Below the pieces are notes generated by a model. That model saw only the letters and a program-made list of their open reading frames with translations. It did not search any database and was not told the DNA's origin. A program made the position numbers and the translations under genes. Positions 1 through 7,425 of a stretch of 10,294 nucleotides of DNA are shown one piece after another. Every line of letters begins with the position of its first letter. The stretch's first letter is position 1. The DNA comes from Rhodospirillaceae bacterium CCH5-H10 (GTDB lineage: Bacteria > Pseudomonadota > Alphaproteobacteria > Reyranellales > Reyranellaceae), in contig LSKJ01000248.1 of NCBI GenBank assembly GCA_001557035.1, forward strand, positions 1 to 10,294, written 5' to 3'.

Positions 1-46
1 CTTGACATGGCAGTGGCCACAGGTTCGATCCCTGTCGCGCCCACCA
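1..46 (+). tRNA. tRNA-Val (anticodon GAC), 3' part only
   Basis: This is the 3' portion of a tRNA cut by the window edge. The anticodon loop TTGACAT lies at 2-8, with anticodon GAC at 4-6, which reads the valine codons GUC and GUU. The 3' strand of the anticodon stem (GGCAG) is at 9-13 and a five-base variable loop at 14-18. The T arm is ACAGG-TTCGATC-CCTGT at 19-35 with all five pairs intact. The acceptor 3' strand CGCGCCC is at 36-42, the discriminator A at 43 and an encoded CCA at 44-46. The missing 5' end should begin GGGCGCG. The anticodon is assigned by counting outward from the T arm, and the spacing is canonical. Confidence 0.93.
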
Positions 47-109
47 TCGCCCTTCTTTCCAGCAGGCCTTGATTGGAAGTCCCCGCCGGGGCACCAGTAG
101 GCCATGGCT

Positions 110-113
110 GGAG
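110..113 (+). promoter_or_regulatory. Ribosome binding site deciding the nadE start
   Basis: A GGAG lies five bases before the ATG at 119. The in-frame ATG at 104 has only a weak GTAGG-like sequence in front of it and would add five residues (MAGVP) that do not fit the family N-terminus. The start at 119 is therefore preferred. Confidence 0.6.
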
Positions 114-118
114 TTCCG

Positions 119-2179
119 ATGTCCGATTTCTTCTCGCTCTATTCCCATGAGTTCGTGCGCGTGGCGTGCTGCGTGCCGCGCACCCGCGTGGCCGATGCCG
201 CCTACAATCTCAGCCAGACGCTGAAGCTGGCCGCGCAGGGCGACAAGGTGCGCGCCGCCGTCATGGTCTTCCCCGAACTCGGCCTGTCTTCCTATGCCAT
301 AGAGGACCTGCTGCTGCAGGACGCGCTGCTCGACGAGGTCGAGCGGTCGCTCGCCAGGGTCGTCGAGGCCTCGCGCAAGCTGTTCCCGGTCCTGATCGTC
401 GGCGCGCCGCTGCGCGTCTCGGGCCGGCTCTACAACACCGCCGTCGTCGTCCATCGCGGCAAGGTGCTGGGCGTGGTCCCCAAGACCTACCTGCCGAACT
501 ACCGCGAATTCTACGAGAAGCGCCATTTCATCTCCGGCGCCAACACGATCACGCGCGAAGTCGAACTGCTGGGCGAGACCGTGCCGTTCGGCACCGATCT
601 CCTCTTCAAGGCGGCCGGCATCGATCTCACCTTCCATGTCGAGATCTGCGAGGACGTGTGGGTGGCAATCCCGCCGTCGAGCCACGCGGCGCTTGCCGGC
701 GCCGAACTGCTGGTGAACCTGTCGGCCAGCAACATCACCATCGGCAAGGCCGAGGCGCGGCGACTGCTCTGCGGCAGCCAGTCGATGCGCGCGGTCGCGG
801 CCTATGCCTATTCGGCGTCGGGGCCAGGCGAATCGACGACCGACCTCGCCTGGGACGGCCATGCCGCGATCTACGAGATCGGTGACCAGCTCGTCGAGTC
901 CGCGCGCTTCGAGAAGGACTCGACGATGATCCAGGCCGACGTCGACCTCGGTCGCATCCGGCAGGAGCGCCTGCGCTACAACGGCTTCGCCGATTGCGCG
1001 CTGCAGGAGAAGGAGAGGGTCGAGCGCTTCCGGACGCTTTCCTTCGCCTTCGATCCACCGAAGGAGAGCGTGGCGCTGGAGCGCGCGATCGAGCGCTTTC
1101 CGTACGTGCCGTCCGATCCGGCCAAGCTGCGCGACAATTGCTACGAGGCCTACAACATCCAGGTCCAGGGACTGGCGCAGCGCCTGCAGTCGAGCCGCAC
1201 CGAGAATGCCGTCATAGGCGTGTCGGGCGGCCTCGATTCGACGCATGCGCTGATCGTCATCTGCCGGGCGATGGATCGCCTCGGCCTCAGCCGCAAGAAC
1301 GTTTTCGCCTACACGATGCCGGGCTTCGGCACCTCGGACAAAACCCACACCAACGCCTGGCGGTTGATGAAGGCGCTGGGCGTCACGGCGGCGGAGATCG
1401 ACATCAAGCCGGCGGCGACGCAGATGCTGGCCGATATCGGCCATCCGTTCGGCCGCGGCGAGAAGGTCTACGACATCACCTTCGAGAACGTGCAGGCCGG
1501 CCTGCGCACCGACTACCTGTTCCGCCTGGCCAACCAGCAGCGCGGCATGGTGGTCGGCACGGGCGACCTTTCGGAACTCGGCCTCGGATGGTGCACCTAC
1601 GGCGTGGGCGATCACATGTCCCACTACAATCCCAACGGCTCTGTCTCCAAGACGCTGATCCAGCACCTGATCCGCTTCGTCGCCGCCTCGGGCGACGTGA
1701 GCGCCGAGACGGCCGACATCCTGCACGACATCCTGAACACCGAGATCTCGCCCGAACTCATTCCCGCCGGCGAGAAGGGCGTGGTGCAGGCGACCGAGAG
1801 CTTCGTCGGTCCCTATGCGCTGCAGGATTTCAATCTCTTCTACCTGACGCGGCTGGGCTACCGCCCCTCGAAGATCGCCTTCATGGCGTGGAACGCCTGG
1901 CACGACATCGGCAAGGGCGCGTGGCCCGCCAACATGGAAGAGGGAACGCGACGCGCCTACACGCTGGAGGAAATCCGCAAGTGGCTGGCGCTCTTCCTGC
2001 GGCGCTTCTTCACCAACCAGTTCAAGCGCTCTGCGGTGCCGAACGGGCCGAAGATTTCGTCCGGCGGTTCCTTGTCGCCGCGCGGCGACTGGCGTGCGCC
2101 CTCCGATGGCAGCCCCGACATCTGGCTCGAAGAGATGAAGGCCATTCCGGAGGCGAAGGCGAAGGCCAGGAAGAAGTAG
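119..2179 (+). CDS. nadE: Glutamine-dependent NAD(+) synthetase
   Basis: This enzyme catalyses the last step of NAD synthesis. It amidates nicotinic acid adenine dinucleotide using ATP and ammonia taken from glutamine, and it acts in the cytoplasm. The 686-residue product has the full two-domain layout, close to the roughly 680 residues of the mycobacterial enzyme. The N-terminal nitrilase-type glutaminase domain (about 12-300) carries the Glu-Lys-Cys triad: E53 in FPELGLSSY, K122 in PKTYLPNYREFYE and C177 in EICEDVW. The C-terminal synthetase domain (about 340-640) has the ATP pyrophosphatase loop SGGLDS at 369-374 and the conserved GTGDLSELGLGW stretch. No key residue is missing. The gene stands alone between the tRNA and the rhodanese operon, and the 72 bases before it show no obvious promoter. 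An alternative start at 104 is possible but less likely. Confidence 0.97.
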   Translation: MSDFFSLYSHEFVRVACCVPRTRVADAAYNLSQTLKLAAQGDKVRAAVMVFPELGLSSYAIEDLLLQDALLDEVERSLARVVEASRKLFPVLIVGAPLRVSGRLYNTAVVVHRGKVLGVVPKTYLPNYREFYEKRHFISGANTITREVELLGETVPFGTDLLFKAAGIDLTFHVEICEDVWVAIPPSSHAALAGAELLVNLSASNITIGKAEARRLLCGSQSMRAVAAYAYSASGPGESTTDLAWDGHAAIYEIGDQLVESARFEKDSTMIQADVDLGRIRQERLRYNGFADCALQEKERVERFRTLSFAFDPPKESVALERAIERFPYVPSDPAKLRDNCYEAYNIQVQGLAQRLQSSRTENAVIGVSGGLDSTHALIVICRAMDRLGLSRKNVFAYTMPGFGTSDKTHTNAWRLMKALGVTAAEIDIKPAATQMLADIGHPFGRGEKVYDITFENVQAGLRTDYLFRLANQQRGMVVGTGDLSELGLGWCTYGVGDHMSHYNPNGSVSKTLIQHLIRFVAASGDVSAETADILHDILNTEISPELIPAGEKGVVQATESFVGPYALQDFNLFYLTRLGYRPSKIAFMAWNAWHDIGKGAWPANMEEGTRRAYTLEEIRKWLALFLRRFFTNQFKRSAVPNGPKISSGGSLSPRGDWRAPSDGSPDIWLEEMKAIPEAKAKARKK

Positions 2180-2245
2180 CCGGCTTCGCTTCGCCGTCGT
2201 TTGCGCGCTCGGACCAAAATGCTACCAAGGCCCCGAGTGCAGCGT

Positions 2246-2251
2246 AGGGAG
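2246..2251 (+). promoter_or_regulatory. Ribosome binding site of the rhodanese gene
   Basis: AGGGAG lies six bases before the ATG at 2258. It supports that start over an upstream in-frame TTG at 2201, which would add 19 arginine-rich residues with no family resemblance. Confidence 0.7.
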
Positions 2252-2257
2252 AATTCG

Positions 2258-2665
2258 ATGCCGCTCGAGATCAAGAAGACGGTCCAGCAGATGGTCGACG
2301 AGGCCAACAGCCAGATCGAGACGATGTCGCTGGCCGAAGCGATGAAGATCCACGGCCAGCCCGGCGTCACCTTCATCGACATCCGCGATCCGCGCGAGCT
2401 GTGGCGCGACGGCACGATCCCCGGCGCGATCAACGTGACGCGCGGCATGCTCGAAATGTGGATCGATCCGAAGAGCCCTTACGCCAAGGATTACTTCCAG
2501 ACCGGCAACAAGTTCGTCTTCTTCTGTGCGGGGGCCTGGCGCTCGGCACTGTCGACCAAGACGGCGCAGGACATGGGCCTGACACCGGTCGCGCATTTCG
2601 AGGGCGGCTTCGGCGCCTGGAAGAAGGCCGGCGGTCCCGTCGAGACGGTCGAGCCCAAGAAGTAA
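2258..2665 (+). CDS. Single-domain rhodanese-like sulfurtransferase
   Basis: The product is 135 residues and consists almost entirely of one rhodanese domain, similar in size to GlpE/PspE-type proteins but with a short helical N-terminal extension (about 1-35). It has the CH2A-like FIDIRDPRELWRDGTIPGAINV segment and a six-residue active loop, C90-A-G-A-W-R95. The loop cysteine would carry a persulfide. The loop length matches sulfurtransferases rather than Cdc25-type phosphatases. The C-terminal FEGGFGAWKKAGGPV is the usual rhodanese end. No signal peptide is visible, so it is probably cytoplasmic. It starts the run leading into the acyl-CoA ligase 10 bases downstream. The sulfur donor and acceptor cannot be read from the sequence, so any link to thioester or sulfur chemistry in the operon is a guess. 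Confidence 0.9.
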   Translation: MPLEIKKTVQQMVDEANSQIETMSLAEAMKIHGQPGVTFIDIRDPRELWRDGTIPGAINVTRGMLEMWIDPKSPYAKDYFQTGNKFVFFCAGAWRSALSTKTAQDMGLTPVAHFEGGFGAWKKAGGPVETVEPKK

Positions 2666-2675
2666 GTCGCGGCCG

Positions 2676-4277
2676 ATGAGCCCCGACCAGCCTGTCGTCC
2701 CGCAGCCGGTCATCGACGACATTCCCGATTTCACGTCGATCCCGGCCCTGGTCGCGCGGCATGCGCGCAGCCATCCGGACAAGCCGGCGGTGAAGTGCGA
2801 CGGGGTGGTGCGGAGCTGGGCCGAATTCGACGGGCGCATCAACCGGATCGCCCGTCGTCTGTCGGAGATGGGGCTGGGCCGCGGCGACAAGATCGCCATC
2901 CTTGCCGCCAATTCGATCGAATATCTCGAAACCTTCATGGGCGGGCTTCGCGCCGGCGTCTGCGTCGTGCCGCTGTCGACCATGGCAGCGGCCGATGCGC
3001 TCGAGAAGATGCTCGACGATTGCGACGCCAAGGTCCTGTTCCTGTCGGATCAGTATCGCGCGCTGGTCGAGCCCTACGAGGCCCGGCTGGGCAAGCTCGT
3101 CGAAGGCGGTCGCATCGCCTACGATTTCGCCCGGGCCGGCTGGCAGGATTTCGAAGCGTGGCTGGCGCCGGCGAGCGATGCGCCCTTCGCCACGGCGATC
3201 GAGCCGCTCGACGATTTCAACATCATCTACAGTTCCGGCACGACCGGCCTGCCCAAGGGCATTCTCCACTCGCACGCCCTGCGCAGCCAGCTCCCGATCC
3301 GGTTTCCCGCCTTCGACTACGGGCCCGAGACCATCTCGCTGGTATCGACGCCGCTCTATTCCAACACCACGCTGGTGGCACTTCTGGCGACCGTGGGCGT
3401 CGGCGGCACGTCGATCCTGATGCGCAAGTCCGACGTCGTGAAGTTCCTGGAGCTGGCCCAGGCCGAGCGCGTCACGCACGCGATGCTGGTGCCGGTGCAA
3501 TACCAGCGGATCCTGGCGCATCCCGATTTCGACAAATACGACCTCAGTGCCTTCAAGACCAAGCTGTCGACCAGCGCGCCGCTCAGGGCGCAGGTGAAGG
3601 ATGATTGCGTCAAGCGCTGGCCCGGGCGCCTCATCGAGATCTACGGCCTGACCGAGGGTGGCGGGAGCTGCATGCTCGAAGCCAACCTGCATCCCGGCAA
3701 GCTTCACACGGTCGGCACGCCGGGCTTCGGTGTCGAGCTGAAGATCCTCGACGAGCAGGGCCGGGAACTGCCGCAGGGCGAGGTCGGCGAGATCGCCGGC
3801 CGCGCCGAGATGATGATGAAGGGTTACTACAAGCAGGACGACAAGACGCGCGAGCTGTTCTGGTACGACGAGAAGGGCCGCCTGTTCTTCAAGTCCGGCG
3901 ACATGGGCAGGATCGACGAGGACGGCTTCCTGATCCTGCTCGATCGCAAGAAGGACATGATCATCTCCGGCGGCTTCAACGTCTATGCCGCCGACATCGA
4001 GGTCCTCCTGCTCAAGCATCCCGACGTGATCGATGCGGCGGTGATCGGCGTGCCGAGCGACCAGTGGGGAGAATCGCCGATGGCGCTGTGCGTGCGCCGT
4101 GACGGCGCCGGCGTGAGCGAAGACGCAGTGCGCGAATGGGCGAACGGCCAGCTCAGCAAGACGCAGCGGCTCGTCGCCGTCGAATTCCGCGATTCGCTTC
4201 CGCGCAGCACCATCGGCAAGATCATGAAGCGCGAACTCCGGGCTCCCTATTGGGAAGGCCGGACGGCCAAGATTTGA
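2676..4277 (+). CDS. AMP-forming acyl-CoA synthetase / ligase
   Basis: This belongs to the ANL superfamily (class I adenylate-forming enzymes). It activates a carboxylic acid to acyl-AMP and then to the CoA thioester. The 533-residue product is of normal length and has all the core motifs: the phosphate loop SSGTTGLPKG at 186-195, YGLTE at 323-327 with E327 for Mg-ATP, SGD with D409 binding the ribose, DRKKDMIISGGFNVY from 423 (hinge region), and the C-terminal STIGKIMKREL whose K515 is the adenylation lysine. The chain-length or aromatic specificity cannot be read from the sequence. Fatty acids, aryl acids and crotonobetaine/carnitine-like acids are all possible. It starts 10 bases after the rhodanese stop with only a weak Shine-Dalgarno site, which suggests translational coupling. 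A DUF3237 gene follows after eight bases. Confidence 0.93.
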   Translation: MSPDQPVVPQPVIDDIPDFTSIPALVARHARSHPDKPAVKCDGVVRSWAEFDGRINRIARRLSEMGLGRGDKIAILAANSIEYLETFMGGLRAGVCVVPLSTMAAADALEKMLDDCDAKVLFLSDQYRALVEPYEARLGKLVEGGRIAYDFARAGWQDFEAWLAPASDAPFATAIEPLDDFNIIYSSGTTGLPKGILHSHALRSQLPIRFPAFDYGPETISLVSTPLYSNTTLVALLATVGVGGTSILMRKSDVVKFLELAQAERVTHAMLVPVQYQRILAHPDFDKYDLSAFKTKLSTSAPLRAQVKDDCVKRWPGRLIEIYGLTEGGGSCMLEANLHPGKLHTVGTPGFGVELKILDEQGRELPQGEVGEIAGRAEMMMKGYYKQDDKTRELFWYDEKGRLFFKSGDMGRIDEDGFLILLDRKKDMIISGGFNVYAADIEVLLLKHPDVIDAAVIGVPSDQWGESPMALCVRRDGAGVSEDAVREWANGQLSKTQRLVAVEFRDSLPRSTIGKIMKRELRAPYWEGRTAKI

Positions 4278-4285
4278 GGAGTACC

Positions 4286-4756
4286 ATGACCGGACCAATG
4301 CTGCGTTCCGCCCATCTCTTCACGCTGACCCTGCAGGTCGATCCGAACTTCACCGACGTGGGCGAGACGCCCTATGGCCGCCGCCGCATCGCGACGGTGA
4401 CGGGCGGCACGTTCGAAGGCGAGGAACTGCGGGGCACGGTGCTGCCGACGCCGGCCGGCGACTGGCTGCTGCAGCGACGAGACGGCATCCTGATGCTGGA
4501 CGTGCGCCTCACGCTCAAGACCGACGACGGTCATCTCGTCTACATGAGCTATCGCGGCATGCGGCACGGCCCGGCCTGGGTGCTCGAGCAGCTCAACAAG
4601 GGCGAGAAGGTCGATCCCAGCCAGTATTACTTCCGCGCCACGCCGTACTTCGAGACCGCATCGGAGAAGTACCGCTTCCTCAACCGTATCGTCTGCGTCT
4701 CTACCGGCCGCCGCGACCCCACCGGGCCGGTCTACGAAGTCTTCCAGATCCTCTGA
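4286..4756 (+). CDS. DUF3237 domain-containing protein
   Basis: The 156-residue product matches the DUF3237 family along its length. It shows the LRSAHLFTLTLQVD opening, the GGTFEGEELRGTVLP strand turn, the DWLLQRRDGILMLDVRLTL core and the C-terminal FRATPYFETASEKYRFLNRI segment. The family is a small beta-barrel-like fold of unknown biochemical function, often found near catabolic and acyl-CoA genes. No signal peptide or membrane segment is seen. The start is fixed by a GAGGAG Shine-Dalgarno at 4276-4281 that overlaps the ligase stop codon and sits four bases before the ATG. The next ATG (residue 5) is less well placed. Its stop overlaps the exporter start as TGATG, so the two are probably translated in a coupled way. 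Confidence 0.85.
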   Translation: MTGPMLRSAHLFTLTLQVDPNFTDVGETPYGRRRIATVTGGTFEGEELRGTVLPTPAGDWLLQRRDGILMLDVRLTLKTDDGHLVYMSYRGMRHGPAWVLEQLNKGEKVDPSQYYFRATPYFETASEKYRFLNRIVCVSTGRRDPTGPVYEVFQIL

Positions 4757-5388
4757 TGGTCGATCTCTCGACGCTCGCTCTGTTCGCCGTGGCGGCGCTG
4801 GCGCTTACGCTGACGCCAGGCCCCGACATGCTGCTGATCGCCTCGCGCAGCGCGAGCCAGGGGAGGGCGGCCGGCTTCGCGACCCTGGCTGGCATCCAGG
4901 CGGGCACCTACTGCCACGCTCTGGCGGCAGCGTTCGGCCTGTCGCAGCTCTTCCTGATCGTGCCGCATGCCTACGACGCCGTGCGCTACGCGGGCGCGGC
5001 CTATCTGCTCTATCTCGCCTGGAAGACGGTGCGCTCCGGCGCCGTGACGGCTGAACCCGAGGCCGGCGCGATGCGTCACGCCATCGGCACCATGTTCCGG
5101 CAGGGGCTGCTGACCAATATCCTGAACCCGAAGATGGCCCTGTTCGTCCTTGCGCTGTTTCCGCAGTTCGTGCAGCCGGAAGCAGGCTCGGTCGCGGTGC
5201 AGATCATGGTGCTGGCGACCGTGCTCAACGCGATCGGCCTGGTGGTGAACGGCGCCGTCATCCTGGGCGCCAGCCGTCTCGGCCGCGCCTTCGCCGGTCG
5301 CGGCGGCTTCCGTCGCGTGTCGCAATATTTCCTCGGCGCCGTCTTTGCCGCCCTCGCGACGAGACTGGCGTTCGACGCGAGGCAGTGA
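4756..5388 (+). CDS. LysE/RhtB family exporter
   Basis: This inner-membrane protein belongs to the LysE/RhtB family, whose members export amino acids or related small metabolites. The 210-residue length and the roughly six hydrophobic segments (about 5-27, 38-65, 74-92, 117-140, 146-172 and 187-205) fit the family. The signature TPGPD is at 20-24, followed by the SASQGRAAGFATLAGIQAG loop, and the conserved NILNPKMALFVLALFPQF lies at 121-138. The substrate cannot be predicted. No Shine-Dalgarno is visible before the ATG. The start shares its A with the TGA of the DUF3237 gene, so termination-reinitiation is likely. It is the last gene of the + strand run and ends eight bases before a large inverted repeat. 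Confidence 0.93.
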   Translation: MVDLSTLALFAVAALALTLTPGPDMLLIASRSASQGRAAGFATLAGIQAGTYCHALAAAFGLSQLFLIVPHAYDAVRYAGAAYLLYLAWKTVRSGAVTAEPEAGAMRHAIGTMFRQGLLTNILNPKMALFVLALFPQFVQPEAGSVAVQIMVLATVLNAIGLVVNGAVILGASRLGRAFAGRGGFRRVSQYFLGAVFAALATRLAFDARQ

Positions 5389-5396
5389 CTGTCAAC

Positions 5397-5470
5397 GGAG
5401 CGCGCAACTCCAGTTGCGCTCAAGCTTCATCGATCCACAAGACATGAGCGCAACTGGAGTTGCGCGCTCC
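5397..5470. repeat. 26-bp perfect inverted repeat between convergent genes; likely bidirectional transcription barrier
   Basis: The left arm is 5397-5422, the right arm 5445-5470 and the loop 5423-5444 (22 bases). All 26 pairs are perfect. Each arm also contains an 18-base self-complementary unit: GCGCAACT-CC-AGTTGCGC at 5402-5419 and GCGCAACT-GG-AGTTGCGC at 5448-5465. The element could therefore fold as one long stem or as two short hairpins. The two units are identical at 16 of 18 positions in direct orientation. The element lies eight bases after the exporter stop and 17 bases before the convergent hydrolase stop. That placement suits a bidirectional terminator, but neither side has a run of T, so it is not a canonical intrinsic terminator. 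A dispersed REP-like or MITE-like palindrome is a possible origin. Confidence 0.95.
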
Positions 5471-5487
5471 AATAAGACTGACTCGAC

Positions 5488-6342
5488 TTAACCTGTTGTC
5501 GCCGCAATCTTCTCCAGCACCGGCAGGATGTATTCGCGGAACTTCGCCGGGTTCTCACTCATCGGGAAATGGCCAAGCTCCTTCATGACCTGCACATACG
5601 CGCCCGGAATCTGCGACGCCGTGCGCAGCGTGTCCTCGGCGGTGCAGGAGAAGTCGTATTCGCCGGTCAGCAGGTAGAGCGGGCAGACGCCGGTATCGAT
5701 CGACTTCACCTTCTCCCGCAGGTCGCCGTCGACGCGATAGAAATAGAGATCGCCTTTGAAGATGCCGGGCCCGCCCTGCATGTACATCCAAAGCGTCTCG
5801 TGGCGGCTGACCGGCGGGCTCTGCGGTGCGATCAGGCCGGAGATCAGCGCAGCGCAGACCTCGCCGCCATGGACGTCGGGACGGTGCAGCCAAGAGGTGT
5901 CGTACCAGGGCTGCTGGAAGTCGGCGGCCTCCAGGGCCACCAGCGCACGGAACTCGGCGGCATGGGCGATGGCGAGATTGAGCACGATGCGGCCGCCGAT
6001 CGAGCAGCCCATCACTACCGGCCTGTCCAGTTCCATGGCCTGGCAGAAGGCGCGGATGGCAGCCGTGTAGGACGCCGTCGTCAGCCGGTACTCGGTGGTC
6101 TCCCAACCGGTGGGCGGCGTCGACTTGCCATGCCAGGGCATGTCGAAGGCCAGCACGCGATAGCGGCTCGTGATCTCCGGATCGGCGAGGAGGTGGCGGA
6201 ACTGGCGGTTGTCGGCACCGGCCGTGTGCAGGCAGACGAGGGGAATGCCTTGTCCTGCTTCCTCGAAATAGACGCGATGCGGCGTGCCGTCGATGTCGAG
6301 CCGGACGTAACGGCCGACCATGGGATCGAGAACGGGCGCCAT
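5488..6342 (-). CDS. Alpha/beta hydrolase
   Basis: The 284-residue product has the alpha/beta-hydrolase fold. The oxyanion region is CLHTAGAD at 37-44, the strand-turn LAFDMPWHGKS is at 64-74, the nucleophile elbow is GCSIGG with S114, the likely acid is D230 in GEYDFSC and the histidine is H258 in ELGHFPM. The Ser-Asp-His triad is complete, so an esterase, thioesterase or C-C hydrolase activity is plausible, but the substrate is unknown. No signal peptide is seen. The ATG is preceded by GGAGG nine bases upstream, which supports the first start over an in-frame ATG at residue 8. The SCP2-like gene ends one base before it, so it is the last member of the - strand run. It converges with the exporter gene across the inverted repeat. 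Confidence 0.92.
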   Translation of the reverse strand: MAPVLDPMVGRYVRLDIDGTPHRVYFEEAGQGIPLVCLHTAGADNRQFRHLLADPEITSRYRVLAFDMPWHGKSTPPTGWETTEYRLTTASYTAAIRAFCQAMELDRPVVMGCSIGGRIVLNLAIAHAAEFRALVALEAADFQQPWYDTSWLHRPDVHGGEVCAALISGLIAPQSPPVSRHETLWMYMQGGPGIFKGDLYFYRVDGDLREKVKSIDTGVCPLYLLTGEYDFSCTAEDTLRTASQIPGAYVQVMKELGHFPMSENPAKFREYILPVLEKIAATTG

Positions 6343-6343
6343 G

Positions 6344-6727
6344 TCAGTTGGCCTCCGGCAACCGGCGCGGCAGCGCCAGCAGGTCCTTGAAATACTGCAG
6401 GTTCTGCAGAAGGGGGCGCATGTCGCCTTCCATGGAAGCGGCGCCGCGTTTGGTGAGGGCGAACAGGTCGTGCCACCCGGGTTCGGGCATCCTGCGCCAG
6501 TGGCGCTGCCAAGCCTCGTCGCTGCCGCGAATCGTGAAGACCGTCGACCGCATCAGCCGCGGTCCGCGGTCGAGGGCGGCGAGGGCGCCGTCCTTCAGGG
6601 TGAGATGGAAGGGCTCACTGCCGATATCGACCCGGCATTCGACGCTCACCCAGCGGCCGCGCCGCAGCAGGTCGGTGTCGTCGGCAAGAAGGGCAGGCAG
6701 TCTGGCGAAACAATCTGCAGGGATCAT
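6344..6727 (-). CDS. Small protein, probable SCP2-like sterol/lipid carrier fold
   Basis: The product is 127 residues. The pattern WVSVECRVDIGSEPFHLTLKDG, then STVFTIRGSDEAWQRHW, then LFALTKRGAASMEGDMRPLLQNLQYFKDLLAL resembles the SCP2 sterol-carrier fold, where the late G-x-x-x-x-E-G-D segment precedes the final helix. The match is by pattern and not strong, so a hypothetical protein is the fallback call. SCP2-like domains bind hydrophobic or acyl ligands, but no ligand can be named here. The start is chosen because its ATG overlaps the TGA of the upstream DUF6134 gene as ATGA (6724-6727). A longer reading from an upstream start would run 27 residues inside that gene. An AGGA sits directly against the ATG, so coupled translation is likely. 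The alpha/beta hydrolase follows one base after its stop. Confidence 0.8.
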   Translation of the reverse strand: MIPADCFARLPALLADDTDLLRRGRWVSVECRVDIGSEPFHLTLKDGALAALDRGPRLMRSTVFTIRGSDEAWQRHWRRMPEPGWHDLFALTKRGAASMEGDMRPLLQNLQYFKDLLALPRRLPEAN

Positions 6728-7425
6728 TCCTGCAGTATGTACTCGATCGTCGATCCGTCGGAAGCCTTGAAAGCAGACTTCACCCAGCGGCCGCGGTCGT
6801 CGAACCACTGATCCATCTGGACGTCGCCGGTATAGGTGTAGCGGGTCGCCTGCAGGCTGCCGTTGGCCGTCTTGATCGTCTCGCGGCCCCGCGGCGTGAT
6901 CTGGACCTTCGCCAGGTCGCCGTTCTGCGAATTGAGCATCGCCGACTGCTTCACCTGGTTCAGGTTCCAGTGGGTCGAGGGCAGGGTGTTCGGCGGCAGC
7001 GTGGCTTGTCTCGCGCTTCCCTGCTGGAAGCCGACATCGCTCGACGCCAGTTTCGGCGCGCCGCTGCCTTCCCGCACCACCGACACGCCCGTGGAGGCTT
7101 GCTGGGCCTTGACGCCGTATTTGGTCCCGTTGTCGTCGGTCTGGGTCGAGATCGATTCAAAGGTATTGCCGTTCCAGACCTCCTGGCCGCGATGCATGTA
7201 GCGGTACATCGTCAGGCCGAGCGCCTTCACCGCGAAATCGATGGAGGTCGTGACGGTGCGCTTGTCGCCGTTCTGCTGGAAGGTGAGCGTGTGCGTGCCG
7301 ATGCGCTCGCCATTCCGGAAAGCGGCGAAAACGTGGCTGGAGCCATAGGGGAAATCCGACGTGGCTTGGGCGGCGGCCGTGCCGCAGCCCATGAGCATGA
7401 TCGCGAGAATCAGACGACGCTTCAT
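6724..7425 (-). CDS. Exported DUF6134 family protein
   Basis: The product is 233 residues. It starts with a short signal peptide: MKRR, then a hydrophobic stretch (5-12) and an Ala-rich cleavage region around residues 17-21. The mature part is rich in beta strands and includes HVFAAFRNGERIGTHTLTF, FAVKALGLTMYRYMHRGQEVW and STQTDDNGTKYGV, a pattern I assign to the DUF6134 family of periplasmic proteins of unknown function. The C-terminal QMDQWFDDRGRWVKSAFKASDG lines up with the end of that family. A Cys at residue 14 (LMGC) resembles a lipobox but would leave an unusually short signal, so type I cleavage is preferred. The start is set by an AGGAGG Shine-Dalgarno five bases upstream. The CoA-transferase ends 46 bases before it, and its own stop overlaps the SCP2-like start. 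Confidence 0.82.
   Translation of the reverse strand: MKRRLILAIMLMGCGTAAAQATSDFPYGSSHVFAAFRNGERIGTHTLTFQQNGDKRTVTTSIDFAVKALGLTMYRYMHRGQEVWNGNTFESISTQTDDNGTKYGVKAQQASTGVSVVREGSGAPKLASSDVGFQQGSARQATLPPNTLPSTHWNLNQVKQSAMLNSQNGDLAKVQITPRGRETIKTANGSLQATRYTYTGDVQMDQWFDDRGRWVKSAFKASDGSTIEYILQE

Noticed and set aside
47..118. Possible terminator (CCCC-GCC-GGGG, 81-91) or mobile-element attachment site after the tRNA
   Set aside because: The stem is only four pairs with no T-run, and no integrase or repeat of the tRNA 3' end is present in the window. The next gene is the housekeeping nadE.
2180..2245. Possible promoter upstream of the rhodanese gene (TTGCGC at 2201)
   Set aside because: No -10 like hexamer lies at suitable spacing. 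A promoter is expected somewhere in this gap but cannot be placed from the sequence.
994..2247. A 417-codon open frame inside nadE in another + frame
   Set aside because: It overlaps a fully conserved NAD synthetase and has an Arg/Ala/His-rich composition typical of out-of-frame reading in high-GC DNA.
2430..4298. A 622-codon open frame on the - strand opposite the acyl-CoA ligase and part of the rhodanese gene
   Set aside because: It is the mirror of a gene with strong G/C third-position bias. Its translation is rich in His, Arg and Asp without any recognisable domain, whereas the + strand protein has every ANL motif.
7384..7386. Lipobox-like LMGC in the DUF6134 protein, suggesting a lipoprotein
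   Set aside because: Lipidation at Cys14 would need a 13-residue signal, shorter than usual, and Met at the -2 position is atypical. Cleavage in the Ala-rich segment just after it is more likely.
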